This document shows, piece by piece, positions 16,057 to 24,374 of a stretch of 64,000 nt of DNA. Made by a program: the position numbers and the translations under genes. Position 1 is the first letter of the stretch, and each line of letters begins with the position of its first letter. A model generated the notes under the pieces. It was given only the letters and a program-made list of their open reading frames with translations, had not been told where the DNA came from and ran no database searches. The DNA comes from MWCO01 sp964488865 (GTDB lineage: Bacteria > Myxococcota_A > Polyangia > Polyangiales > Polyangiaceae), in the NCBI GenBank assembly GCA_964488865.1, contig CAZAWR010000001.1, positions 170,329-234,328 of the forward strand, read 5' to 3'.

Positions 16057-18258
16057 ATGCCCGTCGAACGGCGACATCGCGGCCCAGGCAAGCTCAGCAC
16101 GCGAGCCGCCGCCCTCGCTCGCGCCGAAACACGCAACGCTCGACTCGGCGCCATCTACGCCGCCCTCGCCGCCGTCCATACCTCCGTCGCAGAGTCCAAG
16201 TCCGTCACCGACATGTTCGGCCGCGCCTGCCAGGCCCTCGTCAAAAGCAACGCATTCCGCGGCGCCTGGGCCGGTCGCTTCCGCGACGATGGCACCCTCC
16301 AAGTCCTCGTCGTCGCAGGCAACCTCAGAGAGCCCCCGCCCGAAGCCTTGCGCCCCACGCCCACCGACCAAGCCTGGGTCCAGTCCGCCGCCAACCACCA
16401 GGCCGCCCTCGTGCGCGCCGACGATCCCCCCGAGCGCCGCGACCCCGTCCTCGATCGCCTCGCTTGCCCCTGCGCCCTGTACGTCCCCGTCGAGGGAGAC
16501 GCCGGTGTCTCCGGCGTCTTCGGCGTGCTGTGCGCCGCCTCCTCCGACCCCAACGCCTTCGACCGTGATGCGGTCGCGATGCTCGTCGAGCTGGGTCGAT
16601 CCCTCTCCACCAACGCCGACCGCATCGCCGCCGAGCGCGCGCTCGCCACCCAACGGGAGCTGCTCCGCGCCGTCTTCGACTGCGCCACCTACGGCATCTA
16701 CTACGCCACCGCCGAGGGGCAGATCCTCCTGTGCAACGACGCCTTCCTCCGCCTCGTCGGCCGCAAGCGCGGGGAGACCGTCGGTCAGTCCTACCAGGTC
16801 GTGTCGTCGCCCGAGTTCCGGGAGCTGGAGCGCATGGTCGTCCAGCGCGTCATGTCCTCGGGCTTGGCCTCGGAGTACGACAAGGACGTGGTGCGCGACG
16901 ACGGGTTCCGCATTCCGGTGCGACTGAGCGTGGCGCCCGTGCGGGACCGCAACGGCAAGCCCACGGGGACGGTGGCGGTGATGCGCGACACGGTGGCAGA
17001 GCGCGAGGCGGCGAAGGCTCTTCGCGAGAGCGAGGAGCGCTACCGTGCGGCGTTCCGCAACAACCCGGACGCCATCTTCGTGGTGGACGCGAAGCGTCGT
17101 GTGGTCGACGCGAACCCTGCGGCCACCGCGCTCACGGGCGTGTCGCGCGAGCAGCTCATGAGCCGCGACGTCACCGAGTTGGCGGAGGAGGTCGAGGTCT
17201 CGGCGTTGACCGAGGCGCTGTCGATGATGCGGCGGGACGGGGCGGTGTACCGGTCGCTCGTGAAGTTCCGAAGCACGGGGGAGCGGACGGTGTCGACGGA
17301 GCTGCACGGGACGTCGCTGGCGCCGCAGCTGTGGCAGGTGTTGGCGCGCAACGTCGAGGCGCGGCTGGAGGCGCAGGAGAAGCTGCGCGCGCTCAACGAC
17401 ATGCTGGAGGAGAAGGTGGCGGCGCGTACGGCGCTGCTGGAGGAGGCGTACGGCAAGCTCGAGCGTGCGGGGAAGATGAAGGACGAGTTCCTCGCGAACA
17501 TGAGCCACGAGCTTCGCACGCCGCTCAACTCGGTGCTGGGTCTCGCGGACGCGCTGCTCGAGGGTGTGTTCGGGGAGGTCGACGACCAGCAGCAGCAGAT
17601 CCTCGAGACGATGCGGGACAGCGGCCATCACCTGCTCGATCTCATCAACGACATCCTGGATCTTTCCAAGATCGAGGCCGGGCGGCTCGAGCTGGACCTT
17701 CGTCCGATCAGCGTGAGCGAGGTCTGCCAGGTGTCCTTGCGAATGATCCGGCCGCTCGCCTTGCGCAAGCGGATCGGGTCGTGGATGAGGATCAACCCGC
17801 GGTGTCCGGTGGTGGTGGCGGACGAGCGACGGCTCAAGCAGATGCTCGTGAATTTGCTGTCGAACGCGGTGAAGTTCACGCCGGCGGGGGGGCAGGTGGG
17901 GCTGGAGGGGTGGACGGAGGGGGACGAGGTGTACTTCTCCGTGAGCGACACGGGCATCGGGATCTCGCCCCCGGATCTACGTCGGATCTTCGAGCCGTTC
18001 ACGCAGATCGACAGCTCCCTGGCGCGGCAGCACGAGGGCACGGGGCTCGGCCTGGCGCTCGTGCGACGGCTCGCGGAGCTGCACGATGGGCGCATCGACG
18101 TGATCTCGGAACCGGGTAGGGGGAGCCGTTTCACGGTGGTGCTTCCGCGGGTGGAGCTGCCGGTCACGCATGGGTTCGAGGGTGAGGAAGAGCCCACGAC
18201 GCTGCCGCGGGGGCGCGAGGATGGCCTACCCGAGGCGCCGGATGACGAGGAGACATGA
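16057..18258 (+). CDS. GAF-PAS-PAS sensor histidine kinase
   Basis: 733-residue soluble sensor kinase. A GAF-like domain covers about residues 25-190 (LGAIYAALAAVHTSVAES to AMLVELGRSL), followed by two PAS domains (about 205-325 and 330-450; each has an N-terminal LLRAVFDCATYGIYY- or YRAAFRNNPDAIFVVD-type start). A coiled coil (about 440-480) leads to the HisKA domain with the phosphoacceptor in FLANMSHELRTPLNSVLG (about 495) and the ATPase domain with N box MLVNLLSNAVKFT, G1 DTGIGI and G2 GTGLGLALVRRL. No transmembrane helix is present, so it senses a cytoplasmic cue. It ends in an acidic Pro-containing tail. The stop overlaps the next gene by ATGA. Confidence 0.93.
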   Translation: MPVERRHRGPGKLSTRAAALARAETRNARLGAIYAALAAVHTSVAESKSVTDMFGRACQALVKSNAFRGAWAGRFRDDGTLQVLVVAGNLREPPPEALRPTPTDQAWVQSAANHQAALVRADDPPERRDPVLDRLACPCALYVPVEGDAGVSGVFGVLCAASSDPNAFDRDAVAMLVELGRSLSTNADRIAAERALATQRELLRAVFDCATYGIYYATAEGQILLCNDAFLRLVGRKRGETVGQSYQVVSSPEFRELERMVVQRVMSSGLASEYDKDVVRDDGFRIPVRLSVAPVRDRNGKPTGTVAVMRDTVAEREAAKALRESEERYRAAFRNNPDAIFVVDAKRRVVDANPAATALTGVSREQLMSRDVTELAEEVEVSALTEALSMMRRDGAVYRSLVKFRSTGERTVSTELHGTSLAPQLWQVLARNVEARLEAQEKLRALNDMLEEKVAARTALLEEAYGKLERAGKMKDEFLANMSHELRTPLNSVLGLADALLEGVFGEVDDQQQQILETMRDSGHHLLDLINDILDLSKIEAGRLELDLRPISVSEVCQVSLRMIRPLALRKRIGSWMRINPRCPVVVADERRLKQMLVNLLSNAVKFTPAGGQVGLEGWTEGDEVYFSVSDTGIGISPPDLRRIFEPFTQIDSSLARQHEGTGLGLALVRRLAELHDGRIDVISEPGRGSRFTVVLPRVELPVTHGFEGEEEPTTLPRGREDGLPEAPDDEET

Positions 18259-19379
18259 GCACGGATTCCCCCCTCTTGCTGATCGTGGATGACGACCCCA
18301 CGGCCCGACAGGTCGCGCAGGCGATCCTGTCGCAGGACATGTACACGTTCCGTCATGCGTCGGGGGGCGAGGTGGCGCTCTCGCAGATCGACGAGCAAGA
18401 GCCGGACCTCGTCTTGCTCGATGTGATGATGCCCGGCATCGACGGGTTCGAGGTGTGTCGTCGCATTCGTCAGCGCAAGACGCGGGCGTACTTGCCGATC
18501 ATGATGATTACGGCGCTGGACAGTCCCAAGGACCTGGCGCGGGGTTTGGATGCGGGGGCGGACGATTTCATATCGAAGCCGGTGCCGCGGGTGGAGCTGC
18601 GGGCGCGGGTGCGGTCGATGTTGCGGATCCGCCGTCAGCACATGGAGCTGGTGCAGCAGGCGCGGCAACTCGAGGATCTGAACCACCAGCGTGAGGATCT
18701 GGTGCGCATGGTGGTGCACGACCTGCGGTCGCCTGTCACGGCGATCCAGCTCGCGGCGTCGGCGTTGCTTGCGGACGAGCAATCGGCGCGGGCGGACAAG
18801 GACGGGGACTTGAGGCTCATCAAGGAGGAAGCTCGGCGGGTGGGCAACTATCTCGAGGAGATGCTGTTGCTCGCGCGTCAGGAGGAGGGGCGGCTGAGCT
18901 TGTCGTTCGCGCGGGTGGACCTGCACGCGGTGGCGCGCGAGACGATCCACGCGTTGACGCCGGTGGCCAAGGCGCGCGGTTTGCGGATCCGGCAAGCGCC
19001 CGCGCCGGAGATCCCGGCGGTGGTTTTGGGGGATGCGGCGCTGCTTCGTCGCGTGATCGACAACTTGCTGACGAACGCGATCAAGTTCAGCCCGTCGAAG
19101 ACGCAGGTGGAGGTGGTGGTGGGGGTCGAGTGGCCGAGCGTGATGTTGGACGTGATCGACGAGGGGCGCGGGGTACCGGAGGAGATGCGCAAGCGCATCT
19201 TCGAGAAGTTCGAGATCGTGAAGATGAGGGCGGCGGGGGGACCGCAGACGGGGCTGGGTCTGGCGTTTTGCCGGACGGTGGTGGAGGCGCACGGCGGGTA
19301 CATCTCGTGTCTTCCGCGAGAGGGCGGGGGGAGCCGGTTCCACGTGACGTTCCCTGCGGCCCCGCCGACGGAGAAGTAG
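18255..19379 (+). CDS. Hybrid receiver-histidine kinase
   Basis: 374-residue protein with a receiver domain at the N-terminus and a kinase at the C-terminus. The receiver has LLIVDDDPTA, the phosphoacceptor strand LVLLDVMMPGIDG (Asp about 54) and FISKPV. After a short coiled coil comes a HisKA segment with the His in RMVVHDLRSPVTAIQLAAS, then an ATPase domain with VIDNLLTNAIKFS, DEGRGVP and TGLGLAFCRTVVEAHGG. The ATGA overlap with the preceding GAF-PAS kinase suggests a phosphorelay in which that kinase phosphorylates this receiver, modulating a second kinase; this is inference from coupling. No DNA-binding output is encoded alongside. Confidence 0.92.
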   Translation: MSTDSPLLLIVDDDPTARQVAQAILSQDMYTFRHASGGEVALSQIDEQEPDLVLLDVMMPGIDGFEVCRRIRQRKTRAYLPIMMITALDSPKDLARGLDAGADDFISKPVPRVELRARVRSMLRIRRQHMELVQQARQLEDLNHQREDLVRMVVHDLRSPVTAIQLAASALLADEQSARADKDGDLRLIKEEARRVGNYLEEMLLLARQEEGRLSLSFARVDLHAVARETIHALTPVAKARGLRIRQAPAPEIPAVVLGDAALLRRVIDNLLTNAIKFSPSKTQVEVVVGVEWPSVMLDVIDEGRGVPEEMRKRIFEKFEIVKMRAAGGPQTGLGLAFCRTVVEAHGGYISCLPREGGGSRFHVTFPAAPPTEK

Positions 19380-19692
19380 CTTCCGGACCCTCTGAAGCAG
19401 CGACGTTCTCGCAGATTCGATCGCGGTGTTTCCCTGGGGCGGGTTTCGTAGTATGTGATTGTGCGCAAGCCGACGCGTGTGTGGCCTCGCCGCCGTCACC
19501 ATTGCTTCGCGCAGGTGGCGTATCGGTCGGTTCGTGAACTCTGCTTGATCGTGGCCGACGCGGTCAGGCATCAACGTCCACCTTGTCCCTTGGGGACAGC
19601 CCGGGCTTGACCGTCGGAGTCTCAACACCGGCAGAGTCGCCTCGGCCACCGATCCCGAGCGTATGGCGCGGGAATCGGAGGAGTGATCGGTC
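19380..19692. other. Intergenic region, no gene seen
   Basis: 313 bp with no supported gene. It presumably holds the promoter of the following P-loop protein gene, which has a clear GGAGGAG ribosome site at 19677-19683. A segment near 19590 (GGGGACAGCCC then CTTGACCGTCGG) resembles the unit repeated at 22229-22318. Confidence 0.4.
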
Positions 19693-21012
19693 ATGAGCGA
19701 GAAGCGTGTAGTGATCCTGGGTGCTGCAGGGCGTGACTTCCACAACTTCCTGGTCGCGTGCAAGGACGACCCCAACCAGCGGGTCGTTGCCTTCACGGCA
19801 ACGCAGATCCCGGACATCGACGGCCGGAGGTTTCCCGCGGCCCTCGCGGGGTCCCGCTATCCGGAAGGGATCCCGATCGAGGCCGAGGACCGGCTCGAGG
19901 CCATCATCCGCGAGATGAAGGTCGACGAGTGCGTGTTCGCGTACAGCGACGTGCCCCACGAATACGTGATGCACATGGCCAGCCGCGTGCATGCGGCGGG
20001 TCCGTCGTTCCGGCTGATGGGCCCGGACGAGACGATGCTCAAGTCGAACAAGCCGCTCGTGAGCATCTGCGCGGTGCGCACCGGTTGTGGCAAGAGCCAG
20101 ACGTCGCGGCGGGTGGTCAAGGCGTTGCGGGATGCGGGCAAGAGGGTCGTGTCGATCCGCCACCCGATGCCCTACGGCGACCTCACGGCGCAGCGTGTCC
20201 AGCGCTTCGCGACCTACGCGGACATGGACAAGCACAACTGCACGATCGAGGAGCGTGAGGAGTACGAGCCCCATGTCGCGCTCGGCGCGGTGATCTACTC
20301 GGGCGTGGACTACGCGGCGATCCTCGTCGAGGCCGAGAAGGAAGCCGACGTCATCGTCTGGGATGGCGGCAACAACGACTTCTCCTTCTTCCGTGCTGAC
20401 ATCGAGATCGCGGTGGTGGACCCGCTGCGTGCCGGCCACGAGCTCACGTACCATCCGGGCGAGACGGTGCTCCGCCGCGCCCACGTCGTCGTGATCAACA
20501 AGATCAAGCAGGCCAAGTCCGAGGACGTGGAGATCTTGCTCAAGAACATCGCGTCGGTGAACCCGAAGGCGACGGTGATCAAGGCCAGCTCCCCGATCAC
20601 GTTGGACAACGAGGCGGCGGTCAAGGGCAAGAGGGTGGTCGTGGTCGAAGACGGCCCCACGCTGACCCACGGTGGGATGGCGATCGGTGCCGGCTGGGTG
20701 GCTGCGCAGGATCTCGGCTGCACGATCATCTCGCCCCGCAAGTACGCGGTGGGAACGATCGCGGACACGTACAAGAAGTACGGGCAGACCGAGAACGTGC
20801 TGCCGGCGATGGGCTACTCCAAGCAGCAGCTCGCGGACCTGAACGAGACCATCAACAAGACAGTGCAGGCGGAGAAGGCGGACGCGGTGCTGTCGGCCAC
20901 GCCGATCGACCTGGGCAAGCTCGTCACGGCGTCCGTGCCGATCGTCCGTGCCAGCTACGAGCTGGAAGAGCTCGGCAGGCCGAACCTCGCCGACATCGTC
21001 GCCAAGCTCTGA
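19693..21012 (+). CDS. Cyclic-2,3-diphosphoglycerate-synthetase-like P-loop NTPase
   Basis: 439-residue cytoplasmic protein related to cyclic 2,3-diphosphoglycerate synthetase of methanogens (predicted GTPase group COG2403). The N-terminal Rossmann-like part begins KRVVILGAAGRDFHNF. The P-loop AVRTGCGKSQTSRRV lies at about residues 127-141. Later motifs include VSIRHPMPYGD, VIVWDGGNNDFSF, VINKIKQAK and DGPTLTHGGM. The archaeal enzyme makes a cyclic phosphoglycerate compatible solute; in bacteria the product is unproven, so the function is left open. It has its own promoter region and a strong ribosome site, and no evident operon partner. Confidence 0.85.
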   Translation: MSEKRVVILGAAGRDFHNFLVACKDDPNQRVVAFTATQIPDIDGRRFPAALAGSRYPEGIPIEAEDRLEAIIREMKVDECVFAYSDVPHEYVMHMASRVHAAGPSFRLMGPDETMLKSNKPLVSICAVRTGCGKSQTSRRVVKALRDAGKRVVSIRHPMPYGDLTAQRVQRFATYADMDKHNCTIEEREEYEPHVALGAVIYSGVDYAAILVEAEKEADVIVWDGGNNDFSFFRADIEIAVVDPLRAGHELTYHPGETVLRRAHVVVINKIKQAKSEDVEILLKNIASVNPKATVIKASSPITLDNEAAVKGKRVVVVEDGPTLTHGGMAIGAGWVAAQDLGCTIISPRKYAVGTIADTYKKYGQTENVLPAMGYSKQQLADLNETINKTVQAEKADAVLSATPIDLGKLVTASVPIVRASYELEELGRPNLADIVAKL

Positions 21013-21040
21013 TCGTCTCCCCTTCCAGCAACAATCCGCG

Positions 21041-22072
21041 TCAGAACCTGCCGTTCACGCTCAGCGAGCCCACCCCCGGCTGCACCACGATCGAGCGACC
21101 GGACTCGAGGCTCCTGTCCCTCTGGTCTTCCATCCACAGGTACACGCCCACCCCCGCCGCGGCCGCTGCCACGCCGTAGCTCACGCCCGCGAGGATGGCC
21201 GAGCTCTTCGCCTCATCGTCCAGGGTGCCGATCCGGTCGCGTTCGTCGACCGAACAAACGCCGGGATCGCATTCGTCGAACAGATCGTTGGCGTCCGCGT
21301 TCTTGCCGTTTCGCTTGAGGAAGAACAGGGTGCCGGCCACGACACCCACGCCAGCCACGACGAAGGAGCCAATGGCAGTTGGGCGCTTCCACGCCACAGG
21401 CGCGCTATCGGCGACGGGTGTTTCCGGTTTCGTGTCGACGGGGGTCTCGAGCCGGAGGGTCACGGCGAGCTCGTGCGGGGACGACTCGATCAGCTGGACG
21501 CGTTCTTCGACGGTGGAGAATCCCGGGGCGGACACGCGCACGACGTGGGGACCTGGGTCGAGCTGGAGGTATCCGCCGTAGGTCGTCTGTTCCCTGCGTT
21601 GGCCGTCGATTTCGATGCTGGCCACGCCTGGGGCCGGGCCGCTGACCTGGACGCGAAGGGTGGGGATGCGGAGCTCGATCTCGTCGCGGGCGAGTTCCAT
21701 GACATGGCGGTCGCCGGGCTTGGCTCGCTCCGCGGAGTCGGTGAGCAGCTTCCTGGCGCGAAAGATCTGGCCCGAGGCGGCGATGGCCTTGGCGAGCTCG
21801 ACGGTCCAGCGTGCACCGGGTTCGAGATCCCGGGCGCGGGTGAACAGGGAGATCGCCTCCTCGAAGCGCGAGGCCTTCAACGCTTCGCGGGCCTGCTCGC
21901 CGAACTCCTCGGCCTTGGTCTTCGAGCCGGACTTCGTCGGGGGTGCTGCCGTCGCGACGGGAGGTGCCGCGGGAACGGCCACCGTCACCGCGAGCAAGCA
22001 CAGGGCGATTGGCCCTATGCGCGAGGGAAGAATGCTTCGCAGGAAACCGGGCGGAGAGACTGGGTTCAGCAT
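21041..22072 (-). CDS. PEGA-domain protein with N-terminal TPR-like helices
   Basis: 343-residue exported protein. The ATG at 22072 precedes a signal-like hydrophobic stretch (GPIALCLLAVTVAVPAA, about 17-33). Residues 45-110 form TPR-like helices (GEQAREALKASRFEEAISLF). A PEGA domain follows (about 120-190: VRVSGPAPGVASIEIDGQ through GPHVVRVSAPGFSTVEERV), a carbohydrate/peptidoglycan-proximal beta domain common in myxobacterial surface proteins. Two further hydrophobic segments (about 225-245 and 285-305) bracket a Cys-containing acidic loop, so the C-terminus may be membrane-embedded. The partner is unknown. It converges with the P-loop protein gene. Confidence 0.8.
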   Translation of the reverse strand: MLNPVSPPGFLRSILPSRIGPIALCLLAVTVAVPAAPPVATAAPPTKSGSKTKAEEFGEQAREALKASRFEEAISLFTRARDLEPGARWTVELAKAIAASGQIFRARKLLTDSAERAKPGDRHVMELARDEIELRIPTLRVQVSGPAPGVASIEIDGQRREQTTYGGYLQLDPGPHVVRVSAPGFSTVEERVQLIESSPHELAVTLRLETPVDTKPETPVADSAPVAWKRPTAIGSFVVAGVGVVAGTLFFLKRNGKNADANDLFDECDPGVCSVDERDRIGTLDDEAKSSAILAGVSYGVAAAAAGVGVYLWMEDQRDRSLESGRSIVVQPGVGSLSVNGRF

Positions 22073-22228
22073 GGCCGAGGCGAACGGTGAACGAGGAGCC
22101 GTGGGGTAAGAAAGCACGGATCGGCGGCGGGATCCAAGCTTCCGTGGGCTGGGTTCACTGTTCCTCCCTTGCGGGTAGGGGTTGACTTGGGACCGCACCG
22201 AGGGCAGTTTGCGGGCCGTCCGTGGGGA

Positions 22229-22318
22229 CAGTCCTTGACGCATCGTCGGACCCCCGAAGAACGGCCCTCGACGCCACGTCGGGCCGCAATCAACGGCCCT
22301 TGACGCTAGGTCGGGCCC
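22229..22318. repeat. Three imperfect 32-33-bp tandem repeats
   Basis: Units containing (T/C)GACGC then GTCGG and CC occur at about 22231, 22263 and 22295, each built on ACGGCCCTTGACGC...GTCGGGCC. They lie just upstream of rocD and end a few bases before its ribosome site. There are no unique spacers. Whether they bind a regulator is unknown. Confidence 0.6.
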
Positions 22319-22335
22319 CGTGAAGGAGCAATGGC

Positions 22336-23562
22336 ATGGCATGTCGCACGCATGACGTCATCGAGCGGGCTGAGCACTGGGGAGCGCACAACTACCATCC
22401 CCTGCCGGTGGTGCTGACGAAGGCCGAGGGGCCGTTCGTCTGGGACATCGAGGGCAAGCGGTACCTCGACATGCTCTCGTGTTACTCGGCGTTGAGCCAC
22501 GGTCACCGGCACCCGCGGATCCTCGCCGCGGCGCAGAAGCAGATGCAGGAGATCACGCTCACGTCGCGGGCGTTCCACAACGTGGCGTACGCGGATTTCT
22601 GCGAGAAGCTCTCGAAGCTCGCGGGGCTGGACATGACGCTGCCGATGAACTCGGGGGCGGAGGCGGTGGAGACGGCGCTGAAGATCGCGCGGGCATGGGG
22701 CTATCGCACGAAGAAGGTCCCGAGCGGCAAGGCGCGCATCATCGCGGCCGAGGGCAACTTCCACGGGCGCACGATCGCGATCGTGTCGTTCTCCACGGAG
22801 GAGGCGTACCGCGCCCCCTTCGGCCCGTTCGTCCCGGGCTTCGACATCGTGCCCTTCGGCGATGCGGACGCGCTCGAGAAGGCGATCACGCCGGAGACCG
22901 TGGCCTTCCTCGTGGAGCCCATCCAAGGGGAGGGCGGCATCATCATCCCGCCCGAGGGCTACCTGAAGCGCGTCCGTGAGCTGTGCACCAAGCACAACGT
23001 GCTGCTGATGCTCGACGAGGTACAGACGGGGCTGGCGCGCACGGGCAAGATGTTCGCGTTCGAGCACGAGGGCGTGAAGCCGGACGTTCTGATCCTGGGC
23101 AAGGCGTTGGGCGGTGGTCTGCTTCCGGTCAGCGCGTGCGTGGGAACGCGCGAGGTGATGTCGGTGCTCAAGCCCGGCGAGCACGGGTCGACGTTCGGGG
23201 GAATGCCGTTGTCGATGGCGGTGGGCAACGAGGCGATCGACGTGCTGGTGGAGGACGACCTTTCGGCGCGCGCGGCGCGGCTGGGCAACGAGGTCGTGGC
23301 GATGCTTCGCAACGCGAAGCTCCCAGGCGTGCGCGAGGTGCGCGGGCGCGGCTTGCTCATCGGCGTGGAGTTCGAGGACTTCATCGGTGGGGCGATGACG
23401 GTGGTCGAGGCATTGATGCACAAGGGCGTCCTGGCGAAGGACACGCGCGTGGACACGATGCGTCTCGCCCCGTCGCTCACCATCGAGGAGAAGGACCTTT
23501 TCGAGGGCATCGAGACGGTCATGTCGACGATCCGCGAGGTCGCGGCTTCCCGCAAGCGCTAG
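22336..23562 (+). CDS. rocD: Ornithine--oxo-acid transaminase
   Basis: 408-residue class-III PLP aminotransferase that matches ornithine delta-aminotransferase, which converts ornithine and 2-oxoglutarate to glutamate semialdehyde and glutamate in arginine/proline metabolism. The start HDVIERAEHWGAHNYHPLPV is characteristic of RocD. Other motifs are LDMLSCYSALSHGHRHP, MNSGAEAVETALK, FHGRT, EPIQGEGGI, LDEVQTGLARTG, and the PLP lysine in ILGKALGGG (about 256). AAGGAG stands seven bases before the ATG at 22336. The TAG stop is the first CTAG of a dispersed repeat element. It stands alone, with no other arginine-degradation gene nearby. Confidence 0.93.
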   Translation: MACRTHDVIERAEHWGAHNYHPLPVVLTKAEGPFVWDIEGKRYLDMLSCYSALSHGHRHPRILAAAQKQMQEITLTSRAFHNVAYADFCEKLSKLAGLDMTLPMNSGAEAVETALKIARAWGYRTKKVPSGKARIIAAEGNFHGRTIAIVSFSTEEAYRAPFGPFVPGFDIVPFGDADALEKAITPETVAFLVEPIQGEGGIIIPPEGYLKRVRELCTKHNVLLMLDEVQTGLARTGKMFAFEHEGVKPDVLILGKALGGGLLPVSACVGTREVMSVLKPGEHGSTFGGMPLSMAVGNEAIDVLVEDDLSARAARLGNEVVAMLRNAKLPGVREVRGRGLLIGVEFEDFIGGAMTVVEALMHKGVLAKDTRVDTMRLAPSLTIEEKDLFEGIETVMSTIREVAASRKR

Positions 23563-23672
23563 CCCCAAATCAAGCGCTCCGCGCTGCTTTTGGTCTAGTT
23601 TTTTCTAAGGGGGGCTTTCGCAAAGCCCCCTCGCCGCGCTCACCGCGGCTCACCCCAATGCGCCTCGGCTGA
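23559..23672 (-). repeat. CTAG-ended repeat element, family 2, copy A (truncated, reverse orientation)
   Basis: The block starts CTAGCCCCAAATCAAGCGCT and matches the reverse complement of the 36854-37016 element through the hairpin GGGGGGCTTTCGCAAAGCCCCC (two parts) and CGCGCTCACCGCGGCTCACCCC, then breaks off. Beyond it, 23696-23740 carries words (TTCTGTGGTT, TTCTGCGGCTTCTG) also found at one end of family 1. Its terminal TAG is the rocD stop codon. Confidence 0.85.
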
Positions 23673-23769
23673 AGAACAACCCCAGAAGGCCCCTTCCCCC
23701 TTCTGTGGTTTCTGCGGCTTCTGTGGTTGCCTGCCGATCCTCGACCGGACGTGGTTGCCCGGCGAGCGC

Positions 23770-24135
23770 TCAGGCCAGCTCGGCGAGGAGCTTGGGCGCG
23801 CTGATGCGCAGCATGTACCGGCCCTTGCCGATGTTGCCCGTGGGCTCGAGGGCGAGGGCGACGAAGTACTCGTCCGTGAGCACACGGATAAGGGTGATGA
23901 CGCGCTCCGCCTGGACGGCGACCTCGCGCGTGCCGCCGGCCTCGAGGGACTCCACCGTCCGCTGGACGGACTTCACGATGACGCTGAACTCGGCCCCGAC
24001 GACCTCGATGTCGAAGGGAGCCTCCATGCCTTCCTTGATGTAGCTCTCCAGGGGGATCCCCTCCACATCCATGAGAAGGCTGGCGACCGCGCCGTCGGTG
24101 TTCTCGACGACTTCCTTCAGGGCCTCAACGAACAT
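23770..24135 (-). CDS. Roadblock/LC7-domain protein (MglB-like)
   Basis: 121-residue protein with a single Roadblock/LC7 fold. The pattern FVEALKEVVENTDGAVASLLMDVEGIPLE, the central SVIVKSVQRTVES helix, VITLIRVLTDEYFVALALEP and the closing RYMLRISAPKL fit the family. In Myxococcus, the Roadblock protein MglB is the GTPase-activating protein of the polarity GTPase MglA; whether this one serves a Ras-like GTPase is inference because no GTPase gene is adjacent. There is no signal peptide. It is divergent from the aconitase-fold gene, with 239 bp between starts. Confidence 0.85.
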   Translation of the reverse strand: MFVEALKEVVENTDGAVASLLMDVEGIPLESYIKEGMEAPFDIEVVGAEFSVIVKSVQRTVESLEAGGTREVAVQAERVITLIRVLTDEYFVALALEPTGNIGKGRYMLRISAPKLLAELA

Positions 24136-24374
24136 GGAGTAGAGAGTAGGTGGGGGGCTGGTCCTGGGTCAAGATTCCCGGGGGGGCCCGGAGGGGCGCG
24201 TGCGATTTTTGTCTGGCACCTCTTGCTCCCGGACCACCTCCGATGCAACGTCCCGGGCGCGGAGCGTCTGACTGCTTGACCCCCCTCGGTCTGAGCGACT
24301 AACGTTGCCAACCAGTTGGACGGCGGCGGGCTGCAGGCTGCCATCTTCACCGAAGGAAGGCACTCGAGAGTTCC

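Noticed and set aside
17628..19817. 729-codon open frame antisense to the two sensor kinases
   Set aside because: His/Arg-rich shadow of the kinase genes, no domain seen.
22229..22318. CRISPR or riboswitch before rocD
   Set aside because: Only three degenerate units with no spacers, and no recognised riboswitch core.
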